From contig CAMWKH010000024.1 of the NCBI GenBank assembly GCA_947174805.1, positions 1 through 46,537 of the forward strand: DNA of 46,537 bases, given 5' to 3'. The notes under the pieces are model-generated. The model was given only the letters and a program-made list of their open reading frames with translations, had not been told where the DNA came from and ran no database searches. This DNA is from an uncultured Roseburia sp. Lineage in GTDB: Bacteria; Bacillota; Clostridia; Lachnospirales; Lachnospiraceae. Of the stretch, positions 24,261 through 33,864 are shown piece by piece (the stretch's first letter is position 1; every line of letters begins with the position of its first letter). The translations under genes and the position numbers were made by a program.

Positions 24261-24271
24261 TTCTCTCCCGG
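24240..24271. terminator. Bidirectional terminator
   Basis: CCGGGAGAGAAT (24240-24251) and ATTCTCTCCCGG (24260-24271) are a perfect 12-bp inverted repeat between two convergent genes. The left arm begins within the phosphoesterase codons and the stop codon lies in the loop. Confidence 0.8.
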
Positions 24272-24281
24272 TTAAATAATA

Positions 24282-25817
24282 TCAGGCAAACTGTCCGACA
24301 ATCTCCATGAATTTTTCTCTATTTTTGGGATACCAGGTTTCAAAGGTCTCCTTTGCCCCGGAAATCTCTTTTCCCAGCGCAACAAAGAATCTGGGAATAT
24401 CCTCCACAGTTAAAACTCCTGCATCTTCCCCGAAGCGTTCTTCCCCCTGGATGTCACTGCCGTTTACATACATGGCAAAGGCAGCTTTCGGCCCGTCAGG
24501 GGTCTGTTTTACACCGCCCCTAAAGCCAATGGTGCCAATCTGGTGGGCGCTGCAGGATGAGGGGCATCCGCTGATGTGGATTTTGGGAAGTACGCCGTCT
24601 GCAAATTTTAAGGGGCGAACCGCCTTTACACAGTCATTTAACAGGCTCTGGGAATCCCTGGCCCCCACCTGGCAGATGCTGTTTCCAATGCAGGCAACGG
24701 AGGACTCGAATAAAGTTTCCGCCCCGTCGTCTGTGAGTGCAATAAGCTTTTCCGCTTCCTTTGCGGTGCAGTTGATAAAATACATTCCCTCCTCCGGTGT
24801 GAGCCGGATTTCCACATCCTCCATGGGAAGAATGGCGTCTAAAATTTTATGGAGCATGTCTGGGGTGGGATTGCCCCCAATGGGATGGTAGGATACGGCG
24901 TAGAGTCCTTCCTGTTTCTGGGGAAATGCCCTGTTATGGTCTAAGTTTCCATCCCCGGATTTATTTATGGAAGGTAAAGTTACCTCAATATCCAGATTTT
25001 CATTTTTCAAAGCCTCCTCCAGTTTTTCCTGGTAGGCATTTTTATAACCCTCTGCCCCTAAAGTATCCTGCATATACCTGGTTCTGGCCCGTCCACGGTT
25101 TTCATAATTGCCGTAGGCCGTAAAGGTGTCCACCATAGCCTTGATATAGTAAAGGATTTTTTCAGGAGCCGCATGGTGGGCAACTTTTACCCCCATTTTC
25201 GGGTTATTCCCTAAGCCCCCTGCGCTGTACACATCGAAAGTACCGCCGGGACAAGCCACAAATCCCAAATCCCGGAAAGTTGCGTGGGGAAAGTTTTCCT
25301 TAGTGGAGGAAAAACATACTTTTAATTTCCTGGGCAGCTTTACTGCTTTGATAAAAGAAAGAAGGTAATCGGCAGCTTCTTTGGCGTAGGGGGAGACGTC
25401 AAAAGCTTCTTCCTTTGTCACGCCGGCCAGGGGAGTCATCATCACATTTCTGGGGAAATCTCCGCCGCCCCCCCTGGTGATAATGCCGTGGTCCCAGGCT
25501 TCCTCAATGAGGGAGCAGATAGTTTCCCCGCTTAGATTGTGGAGCTGGATGGTCTGGCAGGTGGTGAGATGCACCCGGTCTATGTGGTATTTGTCAATGC
25601 TGTCTATCACGAATTTAAGATAATCCTTTGTCACCCTGCCCCCGTAGAGCCTAAGCCTAAGCATACCGCATTTAGCCCCCCGCTGGGCGTAACTTCCAAA
25701 TCCCCCGGAGAAACCTTTGTACTCCGGAACAGATAATTTTCCCTCATAAAAGAGTTTTGTTTTTTCCCGGAATTCTGCTAAGTCGCTGCGGAATTCCTCT
25801 GCATAATTTTTATCCAT
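24282..25817 (-). CDS. Siroheme-type nitrite/sulfite reductase
   Basis: A 511-residue protein of the ferredoxin-type sulfite/nitrite reductase family. The siroheme/4Fe-4S cluster cysteines are visible in the C-terminal half as 'CIGNSIC' (C-x5-C) and 'SGCPSSCSAHQIG' (C-x3-C). Repeated ferredoxin-like halves are suggested by 'MLRLRLYGGRVT' and 'HLTTCQTIQLHN' early on. It reduces sulfite to sulfide or nitrite to ammonia. No flavoprotein, cys or nar/nrf genes adjoin it, so the electron donor and true substrate are unknown. Sulfide use by MetY at 41288 would fit assimilatory sulfite reduction, but that is inference. AAAGGAG precedes the ATG on the minus strand. Confidence 0.88.
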   Translation of the reverse strand: MDKNYAEEFRSDLAEFREKTKLFYEGKLSVPEYKGFSGGFGSYAQRGAKCGMLRLRLYGGRVTKDYLKFVIDSIDKYHIDRVHLTTCQTIQLHNLSGETICSLIEEAWDHGIITRGGGGDFPRNVMMTPLAGVTKEEAFDVSPYAKEAADYLLSFIKAVKLPRKLKVCFSSTKENFPHATFRDLGFVACPGGTFDVYSAGGLGNNPKMGVKVAHHAAPEKILYYIKAMVDTFTAYGNYENRGRARTRYMQDTLGAEGYKNAYQEKLEEALKNENLDIEVTLPSINKSGDGNLDHNRAFPQKQEGLYAVSYHPIGGNPTPDMLHKILDAILPMEDVEIRLTPEEGMYFINCTAKEAEKLIALTDDGAETLFESSVACIGNSICQVGARDSQSLLNDCVKAVRPLKFADGVLPKIHISGCPSSCSAHQIGTIGFRGGVKQTPDGPKAAFAMYVNGSDIQGEERFGEDAGVLTVEDIPRFFVALGKEISGAKETFETWYPKNREKFMEIVGQFA

Positions 25818-25863
25818 AAAAACTCCTTTCTCATATTTCTTATTTTGGCTGGATTTTTTTGTT

Positions 25864-25892
25864 ATTATACCACAGGACAGAGGAAAAACCAA
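25864..25892 (-). promoter_or_regulatory. Promoter of the sulfite/nitrite reductase gene
   Basis: On the minus strand TTGGTT (25892-25887) and TATAAT (25869-25864) are separated by 17 bases, 46 bases before the start codon. The -10 is perfect, the -35 weaker. Confidence 0.55.
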
Positions 25893-25912
25893 TGTGAGAT
25901 AATTTTACTTCC

Positions 25913-25941
25913 TTGACATTCGGTACGGTACGTTCTACAAT
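25913..25941 (+). promoter_or_regulatory. Promoter of the radical SAM operon
   Basis: TTGACA (25913-25918) and TACAAT (25936-25941) are 17 bases apart, and the spacer holds the repeat CGGTACGGTACG (25921-25932). It lies 25 bases before the start codon of the radical SAM gene and is divergent from the reductase promoter. Confidence 0.75.
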
Positions 25942-25966
25942 TCTTTTTGTATGGAGGAATCCTCTT

Positions 25967-27688
25967 ATGAAAATTTTACTTACAGCTATAAATGCAAAAT
26001 ATATCCACTCAAATCTGGCGGTGTACAGCCTTAGGGCATATGGGGGAAAATTCAAAGATTCCATTGAAATCCGGGAATTTACCATCAATCACAGAAGTGA
26101 ATATATTCTGCAGGAAATATATAAAATAAAACCGGATGTCTTATGTTTTTCCTGTTATATCTGGAACTATCCTTATGTCTGGGAAATCGCAGCGGAAATC
26201 CACAAACTTCTGCCAGATCTGCCGGTGTGGGCCGGAGGGCCGGAAGTCTCTTTTTGCATTTCGGATACTTTTTTGGAAAATCCCGGATTTTATGGTATTA
26301 TGATAGGCGAGGGCGAAGCATCTTTTCTGGAACTGGCGGAGCATTACTGTGAGGGGAAAGGGCAGGAAAACCTGTATGATATCAAAGGGATTGCCTTTCG
26401 CAGAGAGGGATACGGCTCAGAGGAGATTCATATCACAGAGGAGAGGGAGCCTTTGGATTTAAGTTCTATTCCCTTCTGTTATGAGGATCTGGAAGATTTT
26501 AACCACAGGATTGTGTACTATGAATCCAGCAGGGGATGTCCCTTCCGGTGCAGTTATTGTCTTTCCTCACTTGAGAAAAGTATGCGTTTTCGGGATTTGG
26601 AGATGGTGAAACGGGAACTGGCTTTTTTTATAGAAAGAGAAGTGCCCCAGGTAAAATTTGTGGACAGGACTTTTAACTGTAACCACCTTCATGCCATGGA
26701 AATCTGGAAATGGATAGGAGAGATGGACAGGGGAATCACCAATTTTCATTTCGAGATTGCCGCCGACCTTTTGACAAAAGAGGAGCTGGCTCTGCTTGCC
26801 TCTTTTCGTCCTGGTTTGGTTCAGCTTGAGATTGGGGTGCAGAGCACCAATGAAAAAACTTTAAGGGAAATCCGCCGGACGGCCTCTTTGAGACAAATAG
26901 AAGATGTGGTAATGGATATAAGGGATGTGGGAAATATCCATCAGCATCTTGATTTAATCGCCGGGCTTCCCTATGAAGGATTTGACAGTTTTGCCCGGTC
27001 TTTCAGGGAGGTTTATGCCCTAAAGCCCAATCAGCTTCAGCTTGGATTTTTAAAAGTGTTGAAAGGTTCGTTTATTTATGAAAAACAAGAAGAATACGGT
27101 ATATTATATAAAAGCCTGCCTCCCTATGAGGTGATGGAGACAAAGTGGCTTTCTTACGGGGAACTGCTCTCTATCAAATTGGTGGAGGAAATGCTTGAAG
27201 TATATTACAACAGCGGCCAGTTTGAGGTGACAATGAAGTGTTTGGATGTGGTATATAAGGATTCCTTTGGATTTTTTCTGAAGTTAGGAGAATTTTATGA
27301 GGGGAAAGGCTATCTTGCCATGAACCATTCCAGAATCCGCAGATGTGAAATTTTGCTGGAATTTTTACAGGCGGAAGGAAAAATTTCCATGGATTTGGTT
27401 ATGGAGTCCCTGCTTTTTGATTTATATTACAGGGAAAATATAAAAAGCCGCCCCATCTGGGCCATAAACCCTTCTGTTTTTGCCCAAATTACAAGAAAAC
27501 ACTGTAAAAACGGCAAACTGACCCATATAGAGCCATTTTTCTACCATTTTCCCAGGACCGGGGAGAGGTTAGAAATACTGCCGGAACGGTTAAAAGAAGA
27601 GATTTATGTGGAATTTGACTATAAAAACAGGGATGCCTTACATCATCAGGCAAAAGTGGTGGAATACAGAAAAGAGGAACTGATATGA
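25967..27688 (+). CDS. B12-binding radical SAM protein (DUF4080 type)
   Basis: A 573-residue protein. The N-terminal ~130 residues resemble a cobalamin-binding domain ('WAGGPEVSF' and 'GEGE' about residues 88-118). The radical SAM core has the cluster motif at C191, C195 and C198 ('CPFRCSYC'). A long C-terminal region includes a DUF4080-like segment. Such enzymes are often grouped with methyltransferases or oxidoreductases of unknown substrate. GGAGGA at 25953-25958 sets the ATG at 25967. The next gene starts within its stop (ATGA), so it is co-translated with a membrane-anchored protein. Confidence 0.85.
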   Translation: MKILLTAINAKYIHSNLAVYSLRAYGGKFKDSIEIREFTINHRSEYILQEIYKIKPDVLCFSCYIWNYPYVWEIAAEIHKLLPDLPVWAGGPEVSFCISDTFLENPGFYGIMIGEGEASFLELAEHYCEGKGQENLYDIKGIAFRREGYGSEEIHITEEREPLDLSSIPFCYEDLEDFNHRIVYYESSRGCPFRCSYCLSSLEKSMRFRDLEMVKRELAFFIEREVPQVKFVDRTFNCNHLHAMEIWKWIGEMDRGITNFHFEIAADLLTKEELALLASFRPGLVQLEIGVQSTNEKTLREIRRTASLRQIEDVVMDIRDVGNIHQHLDLIAGLPYEGFDSFARSFREVYALKPNQLQLGFLKVLKGSFIYEKQEEYGILYKSLPPYEVMETKWLSYGELLSIKLVEEMLEVYYNSGQFEVTMKCLDVVYKDSFGFFLKLGEFYEGKGYLAMNHSRIRRCEILLEFLQAEGKISMDLVMESLLFDLYYRENIKSRPIWAINPSVFAQITRKHCKNGKLTHIEPFFYHFPRTGERLEILPERLKEEIYVEFDYKNRDALHHQAKVVEYRKEELI

Positions 27689-28191
27689 GAGGAAAGGGAT
27701 GGAAACTGGATTTAGAAGCAAATTATGAGAAAAAAACAGCCATATGCTGGCTTGGAGGGATTTTTTCAGCATGTGTCCTGATGTTTCTTCTCATATTGTT
27801 TTGGTGGAACCAAAGGATTGTTCCGGTGGATGTAGGCGGATGTGAGACGGATGCGGGGCAGCTTAACTTTCAGATTAAGAAAACATACGGGACAAATTTT
27901 ATTAAACTGGAGGGTTATGCCTATGTGCCGGGGAGAAGCATTGACTACGCAGATATCACCGTGCTTGCCTATCATCCTGATGAGGACCGGTATTACAGGC
28001 TGCCCACTGAGATTGTGAAAAAGACAAAGATTACAAAAGAGGCAAAGGACGGACATAATTATGATTACTGCGGCTTTTCCTCAGTGGTGTTAGCGGATAA
28101 GATTTGGGATGACACCAAATTCTATATCCGCTGCCAAAATAACGGCGTGGATATTCTGGCGGATACGGGAGAAGTTTTTGATTATAAGTAA
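27685..28191 (+). CDS. Membrane-anchored hypothetical protein
   Basis: A 168-residue protein with a short charged N-terminus, one membrane helix (about residues 22-42) and an outside region of ~125 residues rich in beta-type residues ('FIKLEGYAYVPGRSIDYADI' onward). It starts in the ATGA overlap with the radical SAM gene, so the two are coupled. No catalytic motif is recognised; the tail may be an immunoglobulin-like or similar domain. Confidence 0.65.
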   Translation: MRGKGWKLDLEANYEKKTAICWLGGIFSACVLMFLLILFWWNQRIVPVDVGGCETDAGQLNFQIKKTYGTNFIKLEGYAYVPGRSIDYADITVLAYHPDEDRYYRLPTEIVKKTKITKEAKDGHNYDYCGFSSVVLADKIWDDTKFYIRCQNNGVDILADTGEVFDYK

Positions 28192-28243
28192 AAAATGACT
28201 GCAGATGGATTTCATGGAAGGGAAATCATAATTGGAGGATGGA

Positions 28244-29614
28244 ATGAAGAGAGTACGGGAAATTTTAAGGACAATTACACAGAAAAAATATCTTCCCCTG
28301 TGGGCCTTTGCCCTGGTTCAGTTTATCTATCACATTTTTATGCGGGAGCCGGAATCTTCGGATGCCATGTGGTTTTTCTCACATCAGTTAGATGCCTATT
28401 CCCTGAAAGATTATCTTGTGGTTCGTTACCACACCTGGTCGTCCCGATTTCTTATTGAGGGTGTTTTAGTTTTTATTTCCAGGCATGTACTGCTATGGAA
28501 AATCCTGGATTATTTGTTTTGGGTATTTCTCGCCTGGGCTTTTGCCTGGCTGTTCCCGGAGGAAAAGCGGAGAGTGGCATGTTATATGTCGGTGGGATTT
28601 TTACTCATGTACCCTGTGTGGGATCTTCGCACGGCTGGCTGGATTGCAACCAGTGCCAATTATACCTGGGTCTTAGCTCTGGGTGTGTTTTCCCTTCATG
28701 GGGCGGCAAGGGTTTTTTATGGAAAAAAGACGCCTTTTCCACTGGCGCTGCTGTACATATTGGCAGCATGCTACGGGGCAAATATGGAGCAGATGTGCGC
28801 CGTACTTTTGGCTGTGAATTTCCTGGCGGTTCTATTTTTTGTATATAAAAAGATAAACTGGAAAAAGTATTGGCATGTGATTGTGTGCTTTTTCGTCTCC
28901 CTGGGGGAAATTATTTTCATCTTGACCTGCCCGGGAAATGCCCTTCGGGAAAACCAGGAGATTGCCAACTGGATGCCCAGGTATGCATCCTTTGATATTA
29001 TGGATAAAATCTGCCTTGGTTTTACAGAGACTATGCAGCACCTTTTAAATTCCGGGAATTTTATGTTTCTCATGTTTGCAGTGATTACAGCGGTGCTTGT
29101 TTTTGTGAAGAGTGAGGATTTATGGCATCGTTTTTTTGCTGTGGTTCCTGCAGCGGTGAACTTTGTCCTGGTCTTTTTTCAGGGAATGCTGGAAAAATAT
29201 GTTCCCTCGTTCTGGGAGCTTTTCAGGGAAAACGCCTATGCAAACGGCACTAATTATCAACTGGGCCAGAGTTATATTCTTATATTTTTGTACCTTTTTG
29301 TGCTGGGCAGCGTACTTATTTCCCTGGTGGTGGTGTGTGATACCTGGGGGGAGTTAACTGCACAGTGCTACCTTCTTGTTTTGGGGCTTGCCACCCGGGT
29401 GGTTATGGGCTTTACCCCTACCATATACGTCTCCAAAGAGAGGACATATCTGTTTTTCTATATGATTCTTGGGGTCAGCGCCACATGGCTTGTGGTAAAC
29501 AACATAGCTGTGCTGAGGGAGAAACGAAAAGTGCTGGAGGCCCTGCAGATTTTGGGAGGCTGTTTTGTGCTGTTTTGTGTCCTATTTGGGCTGATACAGA
29601 CAGGAAGTGTATAG
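28244..29614 (+). CDS. Polytopic membrane protein, DUF6056-like
   Basis: A 456-residue protein with about ten hydrophobic segments and short cytosolic or outside loops ('SRFLIEGVLVFISRHVLLWK', 'ANMEQMCAVLLAVNFLAVLF', 'CPGNALR'). The pattern, with 'SSRFLIEG' and 'CPGNALR'-type motifs, resembles DUF6056/GtrC-like membrane proteins of unknown function, which may be glycan-modifying enzymes using lipid-linked sugars. GGAGG lies 5 bases before the ATG at 28244. It follows the radical SAM pair by 52 bases in the same direction. Confidence 0.65.
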   Translation: MKRVREILRTITQKKYLPLWAFALVQFIYHIFMREPESSDAMWFFSHQLDAYSLKDYLVVRYHTWSSRFLIEGVLVFISRHVLLWKILDYLFWVFLAWAFAWLFPEEKRRVACYMSVGFLLMYPVWDLRTAGWIATSANYTWVLALGVFSLHGAARVFYGKKTPFPLALLYILAACYGANMEQMCAVLLAVNFLAVLFFVYKKINWKKYWHVIVCFFVSLGEIIFILTCPGNALRENQEIANWMPRYASFDIMDKICLGFTETMQHLLNSGNFMFLMFAVITAVLVFVKSEDLWHRFFAVVPAAVNFVLVFFQGMLEKYVPSFWELFRENAYANGTNYQLGQSYILIFLYLFVLGSVLISLVVVCDTWGELTAQCYLLVLGLATRVVMGFTPTIYVSKERTYLFFYMILGVSATWLVVNNIAVLREKRKVLEALQILGGCFVLFCVLFGLIQTGSV

Positions 29615-29668
29615 AACATGTAATAAAATGTTTACAAATCATTTATGTAATGTTTATAGATTTGTCTA

Positions 29669-29697
29669 TTGTGAATCAGATATGAACGTGTTACAAT
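29669..29697 (+). promoter_or_regulatory. Promoter of secA
   Basis: TTGTGA (29669-29674) and TACAAT (29692-29697) are 17 bases apart, 79 bases before the start codon. A second -10-like TATAAT (29731-29736) lies closer, without a good -35. Confidence 0.55.
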
Positions 29698-29775
29698 ATA
29701 CGGTAGTCCGCAAAATGGAAAGATTGCGGGTATAATTGTTACTGTTTTTTGGGGAATTGATAGGAGTAAAGATAT

Positions 29776-32346
29776 ATGAATGCGATACAAAGGCTATTTG
29801 GAACCCACAGTGAGAGGGAATTGAAGAGAATTTATCCCATTGTGGACAAAATTGAGTCTTACCGTGACTCTTACATGGAGTTAAAGGATGAGGAGCTGCG
29901 GGATAAGACAAAAGAGTTTAAGAGACGTCTTTCGGAAGGGGAGACATTGGATGATATTCTGCCGGAGGCATTTGCCACGGTGAGGGAAGCTGCAAGGCGT
30001 GTGTTGAATATGGAGCATTACAGGGTGCAGCTGATCGGAGGAATTATTCTGCATCAGGGACGAATCGCAGAGATGCGTACCGGTGAGGGAAAAACCCTTG
30101 TGTCCACATTGCCGGCATATTTAAATGCCTTAGAGGAAAAGGGCGTTTGCATTGTAACGGTAAATGATTACCTGGCAAAACGTGATGCGGAGTGGATGGG
30201 TAAGGTACATGAATTTTTAGGGCTTACGGTGGGAGTTGTTTTAAATTCCATGGACAATGATGAGAGACGGGAAGCCTACAGCTGTGATATTACCTACATC
30301 ACAAATAATGAGCTGGGATTTGATTACTTAAGGGATAATATGGTCATATACAAGGAGCAGTTAGTTCAGAGGGGCCTTCACTATGCCATTATCGATGAGG
30401 TGGACTCGGTATTGATTGACGAGGCCAGGACGCCTTTGATTATCTCCGGTCAGAGTGGGAAATCCACCAGGCTTTACGAAGCCTGTGATATATTGGCCCA
30501 GCAGCTTACCAGAGGTGAGGAGAGCCAGGAGTTTTCCAAGATGGATGCCATTATGGGTGTGGAAATTGAGGAGACAGGGGACTTTGTGGTAAATGAAAAG
30601 GACAAAGTGGTAAACTTAACCCAGGAAGGCGTCCACAGAGTAGAGCAGTTTTTTAAGATTGACAACCTGGCGGATGCGGAAAATCTGGAAATCCAGCACA
30701 ATGTAATTCTTGCCCTCAGAGCCCATAATCTTATGTTTAAAGATCAGGATTATGTGGTTAAGGACAACGAGGTTTTGATTGTGGATGAGTTTACCGGGCG
30801 TATTATGCCGGGACGGCGTTATTCCGACGGACTTCACCAGGCCATTGAGGCAAAAGAACATGTGAAAGTGAAACGGGAGAGCAAAACCCTTGCCACCATC
30901 ACATTCCAGAACTTTTTTAACAAATTTGAGAAAAAATCCGGTATGACTGGTACGGCTTTGACAGAGGAGAAAGAGTTCCGTGACATTTACGGCATGGACG
31001 TTATTGAAATTCCCACCAACCGTCCCGTTGCCCGTGAAGATTTGCAGGATGTGGTGTATAAGACAAAAAGGGAAAAAATGCAGGCGGTTTGTGACGCGGT
31101 GGAAGAAGCCCACGGAAAGGGACAGCCTGTCTTGGTGGGTACGATTACCATTGAGACTTCCGAGGAGTTAAGCAAGCTGTTAAAACGCCGGGGCATTAAG
31201 CACAATGTGTTAAATGCAAAATTCCACGAGCAGGAGGCTGAGATTGTGGCCCAGGCCGGTGTCCACGGTGCAGTGACCATTGCCACAAACATGGCGGGCC
31301 GTGGTACGGATATCAAGCTGGATGATGAGGCAAGGGAAGCCGGTGGATTAAAGATTATCGGTACGGAGCGCCATGAGTCCAGGCGGATTGACAATCAGTT
31401 GAGGGGGCGTTCCGGACGTCAGGGAGACCCGGGAGAATCCCAGTTTTATATATCTCTGGAAGATGATTTGATGCGGCTTTTCGGTTCGGAAAAACTCATG
31501 TCCATGTTTAACGCATTAGGTGTTCCCGACGGGGAGCAGATTCAGCACAAAATGCTTTCCAGCGCTATAGAAAAGGCCCAGACAAAGATAGAGTACAACA
31601 ACTTTGGAATCCGTAAAAATCTTCTGGAATATGACCAGGTAATGAATGACCAGAGGGAGATTATCTATGCGGAGCGTCTTCGGGTGTTAAACGGGGAGAG
31701 TATGCGGGACGTTATCTTTAAAATGATAACGGACCGGGTGGAGGCCACGGTGGATATGTGTATCTCCAATGAACTTCCCCCCCAGGAGTGGGATGTGAAG
31801 GAGTTAAATGAGATACTTCTGCCCATGATACCATTGGCAAATGTCACCCCGGAAGATGTTCAGGACATGAAAAACAGCAAAGAGTTAAAACACTCCCTGA
31901 AAGAAAAAGCCGTCAAATTGTACGAGGCAAAGGAGACGGAGTTTCCGGAGCCGGAGCAGTTCCGAGAATTGGAACGTGTCGTATTATTAAAAGTGATTGA
32001 CAGAAAGTGGATGGACCACATCGATGATATGGACCAGCTCCGCCAGGGTATCGGCCTTCAGGCATATGCCCAGCGCGACCCCTTAGTGGAGTATAAAATG
32101 AGCGGGTTTGATATGTTCGACAATATGATTGCCAATATCCAGGAGGAGACGGTGCGGCTTCTCTACCATGTGCGCATTGAGCAGAAGGTAGAGCGTGAGC
32201 AGGTGGCAAAAGTAACGGGTACAAATAAGGATGAATCTGCCGCAAGAGGCCCCAAGAAGCGGGATGCGGCCAAGATTTACCCCAATGATCCATGTCCCTG
32301 CGGCAGCGGAAAGAAATATAAGCAGTGCTGTGGGAGAATGGCGTAA
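29776..32346 (+). CDS. secA: Preprotein translocase ATPase SecA
   Basis: An 856-residue SecA, the ATPase that pushes unfolded preproteins through SecYEG. Walker A is '[11 protein letters not shown]' near residue 100, and the DEAD-like Walker B is '[18 protein letters not shown]' near 205. The preprotein-binding and helical regions follow, with '[20 protein letters not shown]' and '[20 protein letters not shown]' in the second nucleotide-binding domain. The C-terminal zinc tail is '[13 protein letters not shown]' (final ~20 residues), which binds SecB-like or ribosomal partners. Length is normal for Firmicute SecA1. It stands alone with its own promoter and an elaborate terminator. Confidence 0.97.
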   Translation: MNAIQRLFGTHSERELKRIYPIVDKIESYRDSYMELKDEELRDKTKEFKRRLSEGETLDDILPEAFATVREAARRVLNMEHYRVQLIGGIILHQGRIAEMRTGEGKTLVSTLPAYLNALEEKGVCIVTVNDYLAKRDAEWMGKVHEFLGLTVGVVLNSMDNDERREAYSCDITYITNNELGFDYLRDNMVIYKEQLVQRGLHYAIIDEVDSVLIDEARTPLIISGQSGKSTRLYEACDILAQQLTRGEESQEFSKMDAIMGVEIEETGDFVVNEKDKVVNLTQEGVHRVEQFFKIDNLADAENLEIQHNVILALRAHNLMFKDQDYVVKDNEVLIVDEFTGRIMPGRRYSDGLHQAIEAKEHVKVKRESKTLATITFQNFFNKFEKKSGMTGTALTEEKEFRDIYGMDVIEIPTNRPVAREDLQDVVYKTKREKMQAVCDAVEEAHGKGQPVLVGTITIETSEELSKLLKRRGIKHNVLNAKFHEQEAEIVAQAGVHGAVTIATNMAGRGTDIKLDDEAREAGGLKIIGTERHESRRIDNQLRGRSGRQGDPGESQFYISLEDDLMRLFGSEKLMSMFNALGVPDGEQIQHKMLSSAIEKAQTKIEYNNFGIRKNLLEYDQVMNDQREIIYAERLRVLNGESMRDVIFKMITDRVEATVDMCISNELPPQEWDVKELNEILLPMIPLANVTPEDVQDMKNSKELKHSLKEKAVKLYEAKETEFPEPEQFRELERVVLLKVIDRKWMDHIDDMDQLRQGIGLQAYAQRDPLVEYKMSGFDMFDNMIANIQEETVRLLYHVRIEQKVEREQVAKVTGTNKDESAARGPKKRDAAKIYPNDPCPCGSGKKYKQCCGRMA

Positions 32347-32367
32347 ACCCATTAAGCTGTCCTAAAA

Positions 32368-32441
32368 AAACAGAGCTTGTAAACTGTAATTTTATCCCGC
32401 AAGGGTGTGGGATTCACAGGTTTACCGGCTCTGTTTTCCGT
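32368..32441 (+). terminator. Nested long hairpin after secA
   Basis: AAACAGAGC (32368-32376) pairs with GCTCTGTTT (32428-32436). Inside it GTAAACTGT pairs with ACAGGTTTAC (one bulge), and inside that ATCCCGCA pairs with TGTGGGAT (one G-U). It is followed by TTTTCCGTTT. This is longer and more layered than a standard terminator. Confidence 0.65.
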
Positions 32442-32475
32442 TTACAGGGAAAAGGAAATAAAAATAAACTGAATA

Positions 32476-32504
32476 TTGAAAATTATATAATATTTTTGTA
32501 AAAT
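32476..32504 (+). promoter_or_regulatory. Promoter of the binding protein / chemoreceptor pair
   Basis: TTGAAA (32476-32481) and TAAAAT (32499-32504) are 17 bases apart, in an AT-rich stretch 55 bases before the lipoprotein start. Confidence 0.6.
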
Positions 32505-32559
32505 AGAAATAGTGAAAAGGAGAAGGTTAATTTCAAGTTACACATAAAGGAGACAAACA

Positions 32560-33849
32560 ATGAAGAAAAAAGTTGCGTTAGGGCTGATTTTTGCCGCAGG
32601 CATAATGAGTCTGTTGGCAGGATGCGGAAATAAGCCATCAGACACGGAAATACCTGAGGAAACGGAAACTATCACAGAGTCCGGGGAGGAGGAAATAACC
32701 CTGGAGAGCGGTCCTGTGGAACTTACCATGTGGTCTGAGGCTGCCAATTTTGACTTGTTAAACACTATGATAGAAAATTTTAAGGCAGAACATGCAGGGG
32801 AAGTGGATTTGAAAGTAAATCTGGTGGAAAATGCGGACGCCAATATCCGGGAAAATGTGTTAAACGATGTTCACAATGCGCCGGATATTTTTGTTATGGT
32901 AGACGATCAGCTCACGGATTTAGTGGGAGGGGGAGCCCTGCATCCTGTGGAGAACCAGGAGGAGGTCAAGCAGGCCAATCTGGAAGATGCAGTGGCGGCA
33001 GCAAGCGTGGGGGATACACTTTATGCCTATCCCATGACAGCGGATAACGGATATTTTCTTTATTATGATAAAAAATATCTCAGTGATGTGGATGTGCAGA
33101 CCTTGGACGGTATTCTGACAGTGGCAGCAGCCAACGAAAAGAAGTTTACTATGGACTGGAGTTCTGGCTGGTATCTGTATGCCTTTTTTGGAGGCACAGG
33201 GCTGGATTTCGGTATTAACGAGGATGGAATTACCAATCACTGTAACTGGAATACTGCGGAGGGAGATGTGAAGGGAGTGGATATCGCCCAGGCAATGCTT
33301 ACCATAGCAGCCCATCCCGGATTTCAAAACTGTCTTGATGCCGAGTTCTTGGAAGGTGTGAAAAATGGCAGCGCCATCGCAGGGGTCAGCGGTGTTTGGA
33401 ATGCCGTTGAGATTCAGCAGGCCTGGGGCAAGGATTACGGTGCTGTGAAACTCCCCACTTACACCTGCGCAGGGAAACAGATACAGATGTCTTCCTTTAA
33501 GGGATACAAAATGCTGGGGGTAAATTACTACTCCAAACAGAAAGGTTGGGCCTTAAAACTTGCGGATTACCTTACCAATGAGGAGAATCAGAAACTTCGC
33601 CTGGAAGTGAGAAATCAGGGCCCCTCCAACAAGAATGTGGCTTCCTCTGAATTGGTGGGAAGTATACCGGCAATCCAGGCTGTAATTGCCCAGGCAGAGT
33701 ACGGCAAACTGCAGCGGGTAGGCAACAGCTACTGGAATCCTTTTATGGATTTCGGCGAAATGATGGCTGCAGGCAATTTAAAAGGAATGGAATTGCAGGA
33801 AGTAATGGACATGCTGGTAGCCGGTATCACAGCCAGTACAGTTCAATAG
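32560..33849 (+). CDS. Extracellular solute-binding lipoprotein (sugar-type)
   Basis: A 429-residue family-1 (maltose/maltodextrin-like) binding protein. The lipobox is 'LLAGC' with the lipidated cysteine at residue 22. An acidic linker of about 35 residues follows, then the binding fold ('VELTMWSEAANFDLLNTMIE', 'APDIFVMVDDQLTDL', 'AYPMTADNGYFLYYDKKYLS'). It should bind an oligosaccharide or similar ligand outside the membrane. No permease or ATPase gene is near; the next gene, 15 bases later, is a chemoreceptor, so its role may be sensing rather than uptake. An AAGGAG ribosome-binding site is present. Confidence 0.88.
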   Translation: MKKKVALGLIFAAGIMSLLAGCGNKPSDTEIPEETETITESGEEEITLESGPVELTMWSEAANFDLLNTMIENFKAEHAGEVDLKVNLVENADANIRENVLNDVHNAPDIFVMVDDQLTDLVGGGALHPVENQEEVKQANLEDAVAAASVGDTLYAYPMTADNGYFLYYDKKYLSDVDVQTLDGILTVAAANEKKFTMDWSSGWYLYAFFGGTGLDFGINEDGITNHCNWNTAEGDVKGVDIAQAMLTIAAHPGFQNCLDAEFLEGVKNGSAIAGVSGVWNAVEIQQAWGKDYGAVKLPTYTCAGKQIQMSSFKGYKMLGVNYYSKQKGWALKLADYLTNEENQKLRLEVRNQGPSNKNVASSELVGSIPAIQAVIAQAEYGKLQRVGNSYWNPFMDFGEMMAAGNLKGMELQEVMDMLVAGITASTVQ

Positions 33850-33864
33850 ACGGGAGGCACAGCA

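Noticed and set aside
28195..28458. Plus-strand open frame before and inside the DUF6056-like gene
   Set aside because: It is out of frame with the well-supported membrane protein and lacks a ribosome-binding site.
29708..29729. CCGCAA...TTGCGG hairpin in the secA leader as a regulatory RNA
   Set aside because: There are only six base pairs and no further structure. SecM-type arrest peptides are not seen, as there is no small open frame with a stop-pause motif.
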